NCBI GenBank assembly: GCA_959347315.1
Contig: OY365817.1
Coordinates: forward strand, 3,650,056 to 3,714,055
DNA: 64,000 nucleotides
Direction: 5' to 3'
From: Bimastos eiseni
Lineage: Eukaryota > Annelida > Clitellata > Crassiclitellata > Lumbricidae
Position numbers and translations under genes: made by a program. A model generated the notes under the pieces. That model did no database searches and had not been told where the DNA came from. It was given only the letters and a program-made list of their open reading frames with translations. Below, piece after piece: positions 1 to 13,479 of the stretch (positions are counted from its first letter, which is position 1; each line of letters opens with the position of its first letter).

Positions 1-339
1 TTCCTTCTCTTCCTATTCCTCTTTCCTCTCCTCCTGCCTCTTCATCCTTTTGCTTCTCCATCTGCTCTTGCCCCTTCTGCTGACTCTCCTCTCCCTCACT
101 CTCCCCTCCTCCAGCTTACGTTCTCCACCTCTTCCTCTTCTTCCTTTCGTTTCTCTTCATCCACTTTCTCCTTCTTCTGTTTCCGCCGCCATCGTTGCAA
201 CACGGCTGCTCTCACTGATGCTGTTGTCATTGTCGCTGCTACTACTAAGACAACAGCATAATGCTTAGTAAGCTGTGACCCTATTAGTTTGGCAGGTAGC
301 AAGACTTTGAGAGGACATGCTAATGACGTCACGGGTACT

Positions 340-425
340 GGTATACCCGCATGTACGGGTCGTGTCGGGTAGGGTCGGGTACGGGTACGGGTAACGGTCC
401 TGTATTGCGGGTACGGGCCGGGTAG
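340..425. repeat. Degenerate GGGTAC simple repeat
   Basis: Repeated CGGGTA/GGGTACG units (for example GGGTACGGGTACGGGTAACGG). The rest of 1-467 is pyrimidine-rich at 1-200 and holds no exon. Confidence 0.7.
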
Positions 426-467
426 CAAGAACGCTCTAACCGCAAACCTCTAGGATATATGACTTAC

Positions 468-3400
468 TTCTTGGATTCTAGACCCTTGTAGAGTCTCCGT
501 TGTTTCATTCCAGTTGTCTTTAGCGACATCGAAGGTGTAGTTCAGTGAAGAAGGGAAGTAGATGGAACTACTGTTTCCAGGGGAACATTGTTCCACAGAC
601 ACAGACGGCAGAGGACGGTTTGCGTTGTGCAACGTCAGAGATCCGATGTTCAACCAGAGAGTAATCAGTACACCCGCTATGCCTCCTAGGATTGTTCCCT
701 GCAAAAAAAATTGTCACTAGTAAAATGCCAGATCACTGCATACAAAGTCAGTGTGTCGTCATCGAGCACATGACCATCACACATGCATACATAGATACTT
801 TTAAGAAAGTGGCCATTTGCATCACTAAATAGTGAAAACAGAATGCAGGTACTAACACTCTTCACTGACAAATAAACATCTGTTAAGCATCTGCTCGATG
901 AAGCCGTAAAACAAAAGGAGCTTTGTAGGAAGAGGTTTGCACCACGACCACCACCACCATCACCATGATCTATCCAGTATATAGTTTACAAAAAACGTTA
1001 GCATTTGTTGTCCAGCAAATGCATTGTATACATTGTAAATTCGTCATTCGTGTAAAAAAATTATCAAAAGATGAGAAATGCACTAACCTTCCAGTTGGCG
1101 TGTTTGGAGATTCCTCCAAGCAAGAAAAACGTTATCAGTGGACAAGAGATCGAACTTATGAGAGCAAAGGCTACCTATATGCATACGAACAACAAAATCT
1201 TAATGGCAAAAGTATTTGCAATAGCAGGAATAGTAGCCATAACAATAACAGCAATAATTGAACAATAATAACACCAACAAAGACAACATCAATGATCTGA
1301 TCATGAAGCTGATGCTGCAAAAGATGATGATGAACATAATGATGATGAGGAGGAGGATAGGCCCTAACGATGATAATAATAACAATGACAATGACAATGA
1401 CAACAATGACAATGACAATGACAATAATAAACTTACAATTAGAGCAATATTACATTAATAAACTGTGGTGCCCATCAATGCCGCCGGGCTTGAATTCATC
1501 ACAAAACTGGGCGGCGCATAACCATGGTTACCGGTGAGCCGAAAGAGACAAACTACCTTCTTCAGCTCTTATTGGTCCCGGTGCAACGTTTCTACGCTAT
1601 TGCGTTCCGTGGTTCGTTTGTGCAGCCTGATCTTGCGGAGGGATAAGTTGTTCCAGAAAACCATCTATCTGTCTCCGGAGAATTGTTGTATCAACCCAAG
1701 GGTATCAGTATCTACCTTTGGTATAATTTCTTTACATTAATAATATTGTCAATAAAAAGCATAGAAGTATATTTAGTATGCTCATGAGATGTGAATCAAG
1801 TTTCTAATTGGATAGAAGTCTAGTTCTGACAGGTCTTTGCAGTATTCTGACAACATACTTACCTGTGTGATTGGACCTTTAACAGAAGCCGAAAGAAAAG
1901 CCACTGCGATAGATAGGGCTCCAAACAAAACAACTGGAACACAAAGAGACATTAAAATAATTAATCCATTTGAAGTTATGGCGAGTAGTGACGGCGTAAA
2001 TATCTAAAATATCCAAATGGTCAAAATATCCGCAAGAAAAATAGGCCAACCATAGAACTGTATACTATCACAAAGAGTCTTTTGAATGTATACGATATAA
2101 ATACCAGAGTATAGCAAAGTATGAATAGTAACCCAAGAGTCTGTTGATGAGAGCCTTTCTTGTCTCAGGCAGATGGTCCAGTTTCCATTTGAGTATGTCC
2201 TCCCAACAGTTGGCGGCAGAACCACTCAGCGACGAAGACACAGAACTACACGAATAACACATTTACGTCGATTCTAGTAGTACAGTACAGATGTCAATGC
2301 TGTAACTATAGCAAAGACAGATTTTTATCACTTTAGGCAACATAACTTAAATAATTGGTAGTATATTTCAACGATTACGTTTTGCACTCCAGGGTCGTTC
2401 AAGTCACTCTTCTCCATTATCCAGAGAGCGAGGTTCTATGACTTTAAAGAACTGCCGCTCTAGTTGCCATTCAAGACTTTATTATCTATTTATTTCTTCA
2501 TGCAACGTTAACTGTGAGATTTCTCTAATCTCTTAGCAAAACAATCTGAAATCACTCCTTATTATTTATGATCTTGACGGTAAACCTCGATATTTTAATT
2601 AGTTTATTTGAACCATTGTTACCTCAGCGATCCTCCATAAAGAACAGCAAGGAATAGTCCCGCAAATCCAGGTGAGTCAGCAAAAATTGTTGCAACAAAG
2701 TAGGGAAGCAACTGTGTAAAAAGGACAAACATGTTACTGTTTTATTAAAATATTCATATTGGTGACATTATATCAACGTTTAGGTTTTAATTCAATGCAT
2801 TATTACTAGTACACAATTATTCGGCGTCACTTATTTAGCAATTGCAAGTAAAAGGTTTGGTCCAACCAGAGCAATCATGATGTAGTTTGAAATGAGACTC
2901 CGCGATACTATACGAGCGCTCAACCAACTGACCATGTTCAATAGAGAGAAATTCTCTAGATAGTAAATCATTAGCAACATTAAATCTATAAGCAACAACA
3001 ACTAATCCTAGACTGGCCTGGTTTGGATTTGCGATGTCCTTGTTGGCTAAAGGATCACATTTGATGCTCGAGTAGTAAGCCAAGACGATCAGTCCAATGA
3101 TGCCGACAATGACGTTCGATATGATCAAAGGAGGAATGTTTATGAGAATCGTTCTAAAAGACAAAGATCAGTTCTCACAAATCGAGAACCGTTCTGTAAT
3201 GACGACGATGACGAAAACATGGCAAAGACGATTGGTAGTTATGTCAAAAAATGTCTAGAAAAAAGACTGTGATACAAACAATCCAACATGGCCGACGATA
3301 TCGGTGATGAAGATTTGCTAGGATGATGATGATAATTCTGTTCCATATCTGGCCGCACAACTTTTAACCGGAATTTAAATTTGTTTTATAGCCCTTTATA

Positions 3401-6400
3401 CGCTAGTGATAATTGATTCGGTTAACCAATGGCTTAATTTGAAATAGAAAGATCCCCTTTCCTTACATCCTCGCTTTGGACAGTTTATCAACGGCTGAGA
3501 ATCTCTGAACAGATGCCTGCGAGAGACCGTATGAACTCATCCAAGCAATTGTCAATCCGATGACGATACTCCAGACAGTGTTGCGCTCTCGAGGGTCAAA
3601 GCTGACACTGCACAATATAACATCAGAACCATGATCGCCGTTTGAGGGAATGTTAGTTAACGCTCACGCGATGAAGATGATCAGAGGTTATGGCTAGGAC
3701 AGTGGAAACAATGACGATAATAACGATCCTGATGACGATGATGATGACGACCATGATCATGATGACGATATTCACAATTCTAGAAATTTTTTATTTCGAT
3801 ATTCGTGCTGATGATGGTGATATTAATGATAATGATTATCATAATGATGCTAATATTGATTATGATCGTGAAGGAGATTCTAATGATGGTGATGATGAAT
3901 TTTGTACCATGGTTTCTAATTACTTAGCCCAGACGAGTCGACCTTCTTCTCCAGCCAGTCTGAAGACGTTTGAAATTCCTCCAACGACAATTAAACCCTT
4001 CAAAAAAGAGAAAACGTTTCATGTTTAATGTTTAGAATTAGTTGCTACTTACTGCGCTATAAAAATTTCGCGATTACAATAATTACTAGCTAGGATTTCA
4101 CATTCCACTTAATCGCATTTTACGGTGTAGCACAGAAGGCTTGTAACGAAACCATCATTATTCTAATAAAAGCGCATAATATGAAAACTTGAAATATCAC
4201 TTGTTTTAAAAGTTACCTTGACGAGAATGGCGATCATTCCACCAACCATTATCAGGAACTGAAAGACGTCCGTCCATATCACAGCTCGCATTCCACCCTA
4301 AGAAAATAAAACATAAAGCAGACATCAATGACTGATTTAAAAGGCACAAACTTAAATGAACATCAAGGCACAAGACATAGAGCATTGGACAGCACTTTGC
4401 CATTCATATAGTCGACCGTCACAAAGCGACGATAAAGACATGACATGATAATCGCGTATATACTTACGAATTAACGAATTATTAGTACACCAATGGTCCA
4501 CTAATCTATCTTCTCCAATCTGTAGTCTAGTCAATGTTTCGTTAAGTATTATTTATATTAATTTGTTGGTAGATTGATTGAAAAATGATTGATTTCTTAG
4601 TTTCGTTTGATCTTTAGTCATTTATTTGATTATAAATAATTGTTAGTTCTCTTGTTCAATCATTTTATATTATCTGTGGTAGAGCATGTATAGGCCTAGG
4701 GCCTACTCACCAGAGCTGTATATGCCACAGAGACAACGGCCATGACTGGAATCGAAATAGCAATTGGCAAACCAGTGGCTAGGAAACGAAAATAAACCGA
4801 TTATTTTTAATTATAAATTTTTTTATTTAATAGCTCCGACGATGGTGATGGTGGGGATCGTAGTGGTGGTGGTGGTGGAGATGATGACGTGATCATGATG
4901 CTGAGAGTGAGTGAGAAGATAGCAGTGGAGAACTATAATTCATATTGATAATAATCACCAGATTCCAGAGCTGCTGATGGTGCATACATCGCCACTCCCA
5001 TGTACAGAATCTATGAACAAAACAGGCACTGATTGCATTCAGCCTTCATTGTTTGCGTCCATGTTACACCTTTTCAATTTGCAATGGCATAGTTCCACCA
5101 CCCATCCTAAAAGCTCATATAAAATCCATTTCTTTGTTTTCTGAATAGGTGGACCGTAGATGCTACCCACCAAAGATATAAGTGTAAACAAGTTAAAGTA
5201 AAAACATAGGTTTTCGAAACCCTGTGTTAACTTGTAGATGGCGCAATCTCTCCATTTCGTAAAGAGATTTTTGATTGCATATCATTGATTATGTAAACTT
5301 ACCGGAGTGGAGCTTGTCAAGGAGGACTCGTTCGAGTGGTGATATTTAATCTTTGGCATTTTTTTAATTTTACTTTCAATTTTTGATTTTTTTTCGTAAA
5401 AATTTGAAACATTGCATTTTATGCAGGCCTGGAATGTGTCCAAAATTTAATCTCTGTAGGTCGACGGGAACATACCGAAAAAGAGTTTAAAGAATCTGAC
5501 GAACCGACGATCCTTACATCCGTCCATCACAAACTTCACGTGAGCCAAGTTAAAGAAACGAGGATAATAAAAAAGGGTAAATGTGTTTTTTATGGGTTTT
5601 TATTTTCTTTTAAAATAGCGCTTTTTTCGTTTTTTATTTTTCATTTGTTTTTTTTTCTAGGTAACTAGTTTCATTCATTTACTTTCTCTTGCTATTTTGT
5701 TAGATTTATTTTGTCCAAATGGCTTCAATGCGCTTCCGCGTTGTCTAGTCAGCTTGGTAGCTGCGTGCAGGCAGGCAGGCTGTCAACGGGTCAACGTTGT
5801 CATGACCCAGTTCAGGAACTTTCCGGACGTGGGCCCCACCAGCCGGAACAATCCCTCTCCACCTTCGGTAGGAGCTGCTCTCTATTCTTTCTTCCACCTT
5901 CCGGAGTCTGGAGGCTTTTTTATTCTCCGTTTAGCCGTGTTCTGAGTCAGGATCGGAGTTGTCTGGGGCGGCCTTGTAGTCTGTGCACTATGCAGATTGT
6001 CAACGTTGGCTGCCACTTCTGAGCTTGTCTCAGCGGCCCTTACATTTAAATAGATTTTAAAATTTCAGTATTTTTATTTATCAATTTCTTTTAAAACCAA
6101 ACTGATTAAAAACTGAATAATTGTCGTCGATTACTGTTATTTACTGATTTTTAAGAAAGTTTTGCTATATGCCCTTTAAAATTAAATTAAGTTATCAACG
6201 GTAACAAAGACAAATTAATTAATTATTTGACCTTACGGTTTCTCCTCATTTTTTGCTCTTATTTATTTTTTAAAGGGCGTTTTATTCCGGTTTTTATTTA
6301 GTTTTCTCCGGTTTTTTACACCTGTGCTACTAAACACCTGGCGAAATCGGAATCTTTCCACACCTTCTTCAGAAATCAATCTTCCTCAAAGGTTATATAT

Positions 6401-8684
6401 TATTCGATGCAGAATAATATGTAATGGATTGGCTTACATTTATTATACAATAAGAATTTGTTTGCCTTTCAAAGTTACTTTTCATATTTTAACCTGAGAG
6501 CCAGCTTGAATCCATGTTAGTATCTGCCCAATAATTTCGCATGTTTTAAACTTTTTGTCCACCCTTTTTTATGAGCTACGTATACTCTGTCGAATGACTT
6601 GCACAAATTTAGGTTAATACAACAGGCGTTATTTTATCTTTCGTCTCATAGATTTCCTCAAACATTCTAACAAACTAACAAAACTTCGTCAAATTGAATG
6701 ACGAGGATAATGATTTAGAATAGTCTGCTTCAATCATTTAGGAGCCCAATTGATCGCCTCCATGTCAGAAGCATTGCTTCGCAAGTGACTCAATGCGTCA
6801 AGTAATACTCTGCTTAGAGTCAGAAAGAGTGACTGAAATACAGTGGAAAAAGATAGATTGGCGGATGGATGGATGGATAATGGCAGTCACTATTGGCAAA
6901 TAATAGCACACACTCAGCCCGACCCTACACCTCTGTTGCGTTATATAACATAATAAATTATAACCATTACTAAGTGCTTCAGAAGTCCTATGTTCTGTAA
7001 GAGAGCCACTGTAGTTATACAGCAGCCAGATTCAGCAAAGAAGTACTCAAGCAGGAAAAAGCCAGAGAGAAACAATTCTATATATTGAACTCCTCTGTAA
7101 ACACTAGAAACACCAGTGCTTCACTTACCTGACCTCAGAATGATCTCATTCTGAGGTCAGGTCAAGTAAGGTCAAGTAAACTGCCTGGCTACAAAAACCA
7201 GATAAAGGCCACGGTGACACATAGCTCTCAACGAACAACATAACCGATTATATCTTACACTAAATCTACCAAACTCAACCAAATTTTATCCTACCATACC
7301 TCCAATTATGCTCGTAGCCAATGTCAACTCAAAGTAACATTAAATAGCCTAGTCAACAGTGAAGTTATCATGCATCACCCTGAATTGCTCGTACCATCAA
7401 AGGAGGCGATCCCGAGGACGAGGGGAACAAGTCCCCCCACCTTTTACAGATATGTGACACGTAATACGTTTGTCCCCCACCCCACATTTCTTACACCTGT
7501 CATTGGGTGACCCCCACCTCACGTACGAGATCACCGTCTCTGCCTACCATACCTCATATTTCGTCTCTGTATCCTGTTATATCTAACGAAATCATCTAAG
7601 ACATCACCCACCGTTTCTGAACCATTAATGCATAACCGAGCTCCACTATATCTAAGCGTAAATGTAACTAAAATTACATCACCACTCCTAATCTTACATC
7701 ATCTCCTTTTACCGTACAAGTTTCAGTCCTGGACTTGTTTAGTATGAGGGACAATCCCCTCTTCCACCCTGAGAATGGTACACTGTGCTTAAAATACAGC
7801 AAGATGGCAAATGAAAGTTTAAATCTAAATCTTGAATTTTACGAATGTCTCTCTTACCCCCGATAAAATTCCCATTGAAGCTCCAAATATCCTGATACTC
7901 TTTGACATGTACCGTTTTTCCAGGTACTAGAAAACGTAAACAAAGATATGTTGTCAATCGCAGTAATCAATGTGTGAAACATTGAGGCCCTCAAAATTAT
8001 ACACGCTCTAGGAATTGTTTCATCATAATTCGAGGTACAATTTTAATAACGGTTGCTGTTAGCCAGACATCCATACATTCATTAATTCATGGCGCTATAT
8101 AACGCCTCGTCAAGACAACTACTCCAGTTCCAGGTGGAGATGGTCAAACAATTGAAAAAACTCTACTGTGCATTTTCGATGGTGATAAGAGTCAATCCGA
8201 CAACTATAATAAAGCCGACAATTAGATCGATGAATAAAGATGCTAGGCACTATATACAAATGGCAATTATGAAACACTACAACATAGTATGACACAAGTA
8301 TACGTTAACAGAACAGATTCAAAAGAAAATGTAGCGTTAACTTGCATCAAATACGCTGACCAACTTCAGTGGATAGAGCCACGGAACAATGATGCGCTCG
8401 ACAGAGACCAAAGCCAGTGGTGCAGCAACGATGGCGAAGATACAGTTCTGGACTCCATAGCCATACATCTCAGCCGGCAAACCGAGCAACATGATGGCCG
8501 ATTGGAAGGAAACGAGCAACGAAATGGCCGTCGGAATGACCTTGAGTCGTCGATTGGCCATTATGAATTCAGCGGTTGTCTTCTGTCGACCTCCTGTTAG
8601 CGAATGATAGATTCCGATGGCCAGAGAGATTACCAGGAATCCCACAAGGATCAGATAATCAGCCCAATGCAGATGCGACTCCAT
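468..8684 (-). CDS. SLC5-family sodium/solute symporter, gene A (exons 1-13; 3' end off window)
   Basis: Predicted multi-pass plasma-membrane Na+-coupled symporter, closest in feel to the monocarboxylate/multivitamin transporter branch of SLC5; the substrate cannot be read from sequence. Exons, minus strand, in order: 8684-8346, 7926-7858, 5010-4959, 4778-4711, 4297-4217, 3997-3924, 3607-3467, 3153-3018, 2711-2623, 2245-2133, 1933-1863, 1174-1088, 698-468. Phases join without a stop into 517 codons. Family signs are the N-terminal DYLILVGFLVISLAIGIYHS helix, AEMYGYG in exon 1, AVIWTDVFQ in exon 5 and SSSLSGSAANCWEDILK in exon 10. Splice dinucleotides are GT-AG except exon 1 (GCAAGT) and exon 8 (GCCAGT). 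Exon 13 is ten codons shorter than in gene B. The last two exons should lie beyond the left edge. It could be a functional paralog or an early-stage decaying copy. Confidence 0.85.
5011..7857. other. Large intron 2 of gene A
   Basis: Poly-T-rich sequence around 5340-5690 and 6040-6310 flanks a GC-richer block (5700-6030) whose short frames match nothing I know. This is probably a decayed insertion, since gene B's intron lacks it. The palindrome at 7127 lies here. Confidence 0.4.
7127..7162. repeat. Perfect palindrome, 17-bp arms, in intron 2 of gene A
   Basis: ACCTGACCTCAGAATGA, spacer TC, then its exact reverse complement. Further GGTCA half-sites follow to 7185. The corresponding intron of gene B has no such palindrome. 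Confidence 0.8.
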
Positions 8685-8972
8685 CGTGGTGAGTTCTATG
8701 CTAGTTACAGACAATACAAAGCGCCTCAATGAATGGCTATGTTAGCAGAAGCAGTAAATATAATTAAGCTATGAGCAATAATAGAAGTATTTGCAGCACT
8801 ACTGCAACTACGACTAATAATTGTACTTAGATGTAAGACTAATTGACGCCTAGCATCGATGCCATACATTAAATTTATTCCTGTAATAACTTGTGAGCAT
8901 ACCATAACCCGTTCATACCATATTTATAACCATGCTCCGGTCTGTCTGTTATAATTGAATTTAAAGAAACAA

Positions 8973-8974
8973 GG

Positions 8975-9023
<49 letters not shown>
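8973..9023. repeat. (CAT)n microsatellite
   Basis: About 16 uninterrupted CAT units, upstream of the gene A start codon. Confidence 0.95.
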
Positions 9024-10644
9024 CCTGTATCTAAAGATTAATCTCAGAACCTATAGAGAGTATTAGTACTATAACTGCGGTATTAAATGAAATTGTAATC
9101 TTACACAATAACAAAAAATCTCATGATTACTAAAAATATACTACCAATTTAAACTAACTTGAGAATTATTATTTCCTTCTGTTATATCCATTCAAATCTT
9201 CAAACTTGACAATGCGCTCGTGATTAAGATGATGCCCTGTAACTACCCTTGGATAGAAGAACTTTAGGAGTTTTCCTGCTTACGATCTCGATTCTCTTAA
9301 ATAAACCATTAACAAATTAAGCAAACGTTGACTTTCGTAATACAAGTGATTGAATCAATTTTCTTTGTCCAGATATCTTGTTATGTATTTTATAAACTTT
9401 TAGTTTTCAATCAATCCACCAATCAACCAATCAGTAAGAGGAGAAAATCGTACCACGAGTGTATCTGGACCTGGCTGCAAAGCGTATCAACTTCAAAGAT
9501 GTCCAGAGTAGAATGAAGACTACGCTTACGAGTGTCTTCAGCTTGAAGAGAATCGTCACGAAATCAGAAATCGGTAACAGCCTTTACAAGACTAGTCTGT
9601 TCTTTAAAATGTAGCATAACAGCACAAATTAATACCATATGCGACTCATGGGCTAGCGAAACAGTTACGTATACAGTCATTGGAGATAAACTTTCGCCGA
9701 AGGAAACGGAAACTCCAGAATACATGCATATTCTTCTTCTTTGTTCAAAAGCAAGTTATGACAGTTTTGCACAGAAAACGTGTTGTTTAGAGCAGCTGTA
9801 AGTGCACTGTCATAGTACAGAAAAGAAATTCTTTTCTTTAGCACGTAACATAGAAAGATATAGAGTAAGATACTAACCAGTTATAGAGCTCCTCCATTGT
9901 TAACATCAGTTCCAAAGTGGTCGCGAACAGGCAGTAGAAAGACACCATCGGATGAGGTGGTGGAGTTCCCCAATTAGTCTACATTTTACATAGGCTACAT
10001 TGTATATGCAAATCACGAGAGAAATCCTAAAATAGTATTCAAGGGCTAAAGGAGATTTCACACAAGAGCGCTTACAAAATCAACAGTCCACCAACTGTAC
10101 AAGCGTCGAGTCGGGGTCGATGGTCGAAAATCAATACATATTGGGGAGGGGTAAACCCACTTCAATAGATTTTAAACCAATAACACACGAAGGAACGCAT
10201 GCATTGAAGACCATAGTACAGTATACGATCAAACCAAGGACCTGTGGGTTATGGTGTCTACGATGTTTTAAGTACATGTAACTTAAACCATTTACTCAGA
10301 GAATTCGCATTGGCCGATGTCATACAATGAATAATCACGTAGCACGATCATTCAATTATTGTCGTCTCAATCCTCTGTCGTCAGCGTTTTCTTATCCTTG
10401 AAATCTGATTGCAGCATTTCATTACCTTCCATCGCGGTATCAAGACAGTGAATTACAACAACAACCCGCTATAAACCCTACGCCCTGCAACCCCCTAGGA
10501 AAATAACCTCTGGCCCAAATGTAGTGCACTTAACACTACGAACATCGGTGTGCAATCGGCGGCGGCTATGTAGGTAGGCCCTCTATTATTATAATGCAAT
10601 TATGTAATATTTAGTTTAAATTGTGACTATTATTCATTCATACG

Positions 10645-11400
10645 AACATTTCAATCAATCAATCGATCAATATGTTTATTGGTAATCCGAAACACAGTAA
10701 AAATAACATCAATTGCAAAGGGTAAAGGCAAATTACGTAGAAGACTCAATTAGGGACGGGAGGTCCCGCGGGTTAGGGCCACCTATTCATTTATGACAGT
10801 AACATCAGCAAGTATATAGGCCAACAGAAAATATTGACGGATTGGTCATGCTGTAGGATAGAAAAAAGGGTACAAAATTATTTAGCTGAACTATTCTTAA
10901 CTAATTAGTGAAGTACATTACTCGATTTAACGTTAACCCAGTAACATGAAAAAATATGAACAAGCATATTAATAAGGTTCTTTTATCAGTTGACTGCAAT
11001 TTCGTGTAATGTGTTGCATTGTATGGTAGTTACTGCTGCGACCTCATTATAGATGTTCAAGAGGCAGATTAGCAAGGGAGAGATACAAAGTCGATGTATC
11101 CAAGAAATAGCTATAAAGGCAATATAAACAACAGCTGCTAGTATACACTTTTTGAACAAACCGAGTGGAACCAAGATCTACAGAGGCAGTTTAGGAAAAT
11201 TATTATGTATCCATACTGATAGATCTAAGCTTACTCTTAAATATGTGGATGTCTGAAAGAAGGCGTATTGGAGCGGAGATGGAATTCCAGATTCGAGGGC
11301 CTTGACTTGTAGGATTATATTTGAATCTATTATTTAAACCTACTGTGTATATATTTAACGAAACGGACTCCACATGGCAGGCCAACTAAATGTTTTCCTT
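10645..11400 (-). mobile_element. 5'-truncated LINE fragment (reverse transcriptase C terminus)
   Basis: On the minus strand, 11385-11203 encodes the typical C-terminal tail of CR1/L2-like LINE reverse transcriptases (NRFKYNPTSQGPRIWNSIS ... FKSKL). Downstream ~550 bp has no coding and ends at an ATTGATTGATTGA-type tail near 10645-10670. It lies in the A/B intergenic region. Confidence 0.6.
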
Positions 11401-13479
11401 ATCGCCGTGCTAATGACTTTGTTAATTGCCTTAATTACTCAGACACTGTAGTGCAATACCTTATTATCTTCAGTAGCTGCGAGGAATTGCACAAATCTCC
11501 TATTAACACATTCATGTACACTTTTGTCTCCTCTGCATTCCCTATTAAGTTATTTTTTTATGCAATGGTACATTATAGATGCATTGCCTTTATTGGCAAA
11601 TATTGCTGGGCCTATACAATGTTGTTCGATAGTGAACCCTTATGCGACGGTAGATAAAACTATCTAACACTTACCATTGACCTTAGGGGATGGTCTAGTT
11701 GAGTGCCCGCGACCCTGTCTCTGTATGCCTGCCTTTGTCTGTGTTTGAGGGATAGGGTGATCTAGTCTTGCATATTTTGGTTGATCCCTGTCTGTGTGTA
11801 CGGTATTGGTAGGTGTTGCTGGGAGAGGATGTGAGGAAGGGACTTGAGAAGGTGTGTTGGAGTTTGCTGGAGTTGGTTTATAGATTAGTGTGTGGTTTAG
11901 CGACGTTTTTGGTAACAGCCCAGTTGCCTTCTCTTTTGCGTATTTTCCAGCAACTCTCGTGAATTAGCTAAGCGTAGTTAAGGCTTCCGTTCCTTCTCGC
12001 TTTCGTTTGACGACGGGCCTTCTCCAGGACGAGACGTGCGTTTGTATTTTGGTTCATTGTACCTTCCGACGGTGACTCTTCTGTGCAAGAGACGTTCAAC
12101 GCCGCTCGTGGAGGTTTTCTTTTGTGAGTGTTTCTTAGTTATTTGTTTTACAATATACTGTAAAAACAACCCTAGATGTTTTTGTTAGAGCCTTCTAAGG
12201 AACACCTAACAATGTACATTACGGATGGTTTACCCCTTGAAGACTATTTTCGCAAATATTTCTTGTTTCACTATTCTCTATGGGGCCATGGGGTTATTAA
12301 CACGGGGGGGGGGTCATTGTCGCAGGGGATTTTGGCCGGAGGTTGATGGCCGATGGGTTATGATGGCCCACGTTTGTTTTAACCTCGACCCTGTTCCCTC
12401 ACACATGCATCACCCTTGCAGCGATGCATGATTGTCATACATGAATATATACTATATATGAACGACCTTGTACGGTACAGTACACTGTGGTTCATTAGTA
12501 TGGTTAGGAAAGTGAGGTTTGTACCTTTTTGGAAAAGTATTTTCACTCATTCATTCATTCTGAGCATTCATATAGCGCCCCTTCAAGAAACCTACTCAGG
12601 AGCGTTCCTAGCCCAGCCATAGCTAAAGAAAAAAGACTTTACAAAATGTGATGAAAAACTTCTTCGATTCTCGTGGATCATTGATGTGCATTACGTATAA
12701 TTGCAATTATCGAGATCGTCTTCAGCTACTGTTATCATCGTTACAGCGACATATAATTTGACGTGAAGCAAACATCGGATTTCATATTTCTGTTCTCAGT
12801 TGAACGAAAGACATTTGCTAACAGATTCTTGCAGACAGCGATGCCCTTATCCGGCAGACATACTTTCACCTGTGGATGGGCCATCCTGGTCACTATATGG
12901 TAGAGCCCGCCAAGTCGAAAGGTAACAATAGGACACCCTACCCTGTACCCGTGACAATGTCATCAATCAATTTGATGGGGAATAGCGGATAGCCTAAATA
13001 GATGAATATTTCTATATTAAGTTACCTTGGTGATCGAAGACTTCAAAAGTGATTGAATTTTACGGTTATTCAATTAAAATCCTGCTAAATTCCGACTTAT
13101 TCGGCTCACATTTCTACTCAATGCCACTCTGTTACTATTCTATGGCGCTTTCTCAAAAACAAACTTCCAATTTCTAAAGAAAACCATGATGGCTGGGCCA
13201 GCGATGTAAAGTAAGTAGGTAAGAATATTCTTTACAAAGCACTAACTCCAAACCGAATAATTTTCAACACTAACAATTTTATATAGATATCTTGACCTGA
13301 AAAATATTTGTAGGGATAAAATTTGGGTGACCACGCTAGGATCCAGTTAATCAGGACGGTGAATAAAGTTCTTAAACTGCGTCATATGTCCTTTTATGTA
13401 ACCATAATTACGTCCAATTTTGTCTACATTGTAACGTATCTCAATTTGGCTGCAGGTTTTAATTACGACGCTGTACCAT

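Larger units (their letters stand above)
8685..13479. other. Intergenic region between gene B and gene A
   Basis: It holds the promoter side of gene A, the CAT microsatellite, the LINE fragment at 10645-11400 and a short repeat end near 12540-12590 (GCGCTATATGAATG on minus with a GAAT tail). The rest shows no gene I can support. A plausible 5'-UTR splice acceptor for gene A (CTGTAACTAG on minus) lies about 20 bp upstream of its ATG. Confidence 0.5.

Noticed and set aside
1258..1458. Open frame of Asn/Asp/Met repeats
   Set aside because: Translation of an AATGAC-type simple repeat in an intron of gene A; no codon structure.
3690..4028. 112-codon Asp/Met-rich frame
   Set aside because: Translation of a GAT-rich microsatellite that overlaps exon 6 of gene A on the opposite strand.
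5697..6022. Overlapping 82- and 103-codon frames
   Set aside because: No recognised domain and no counterpart in gene B; lies in a probably inserted intronic block.
8289..8600. 103-codon plus-strand frame
   Set aside because: Antisense shadow of exon 1 of gene A.
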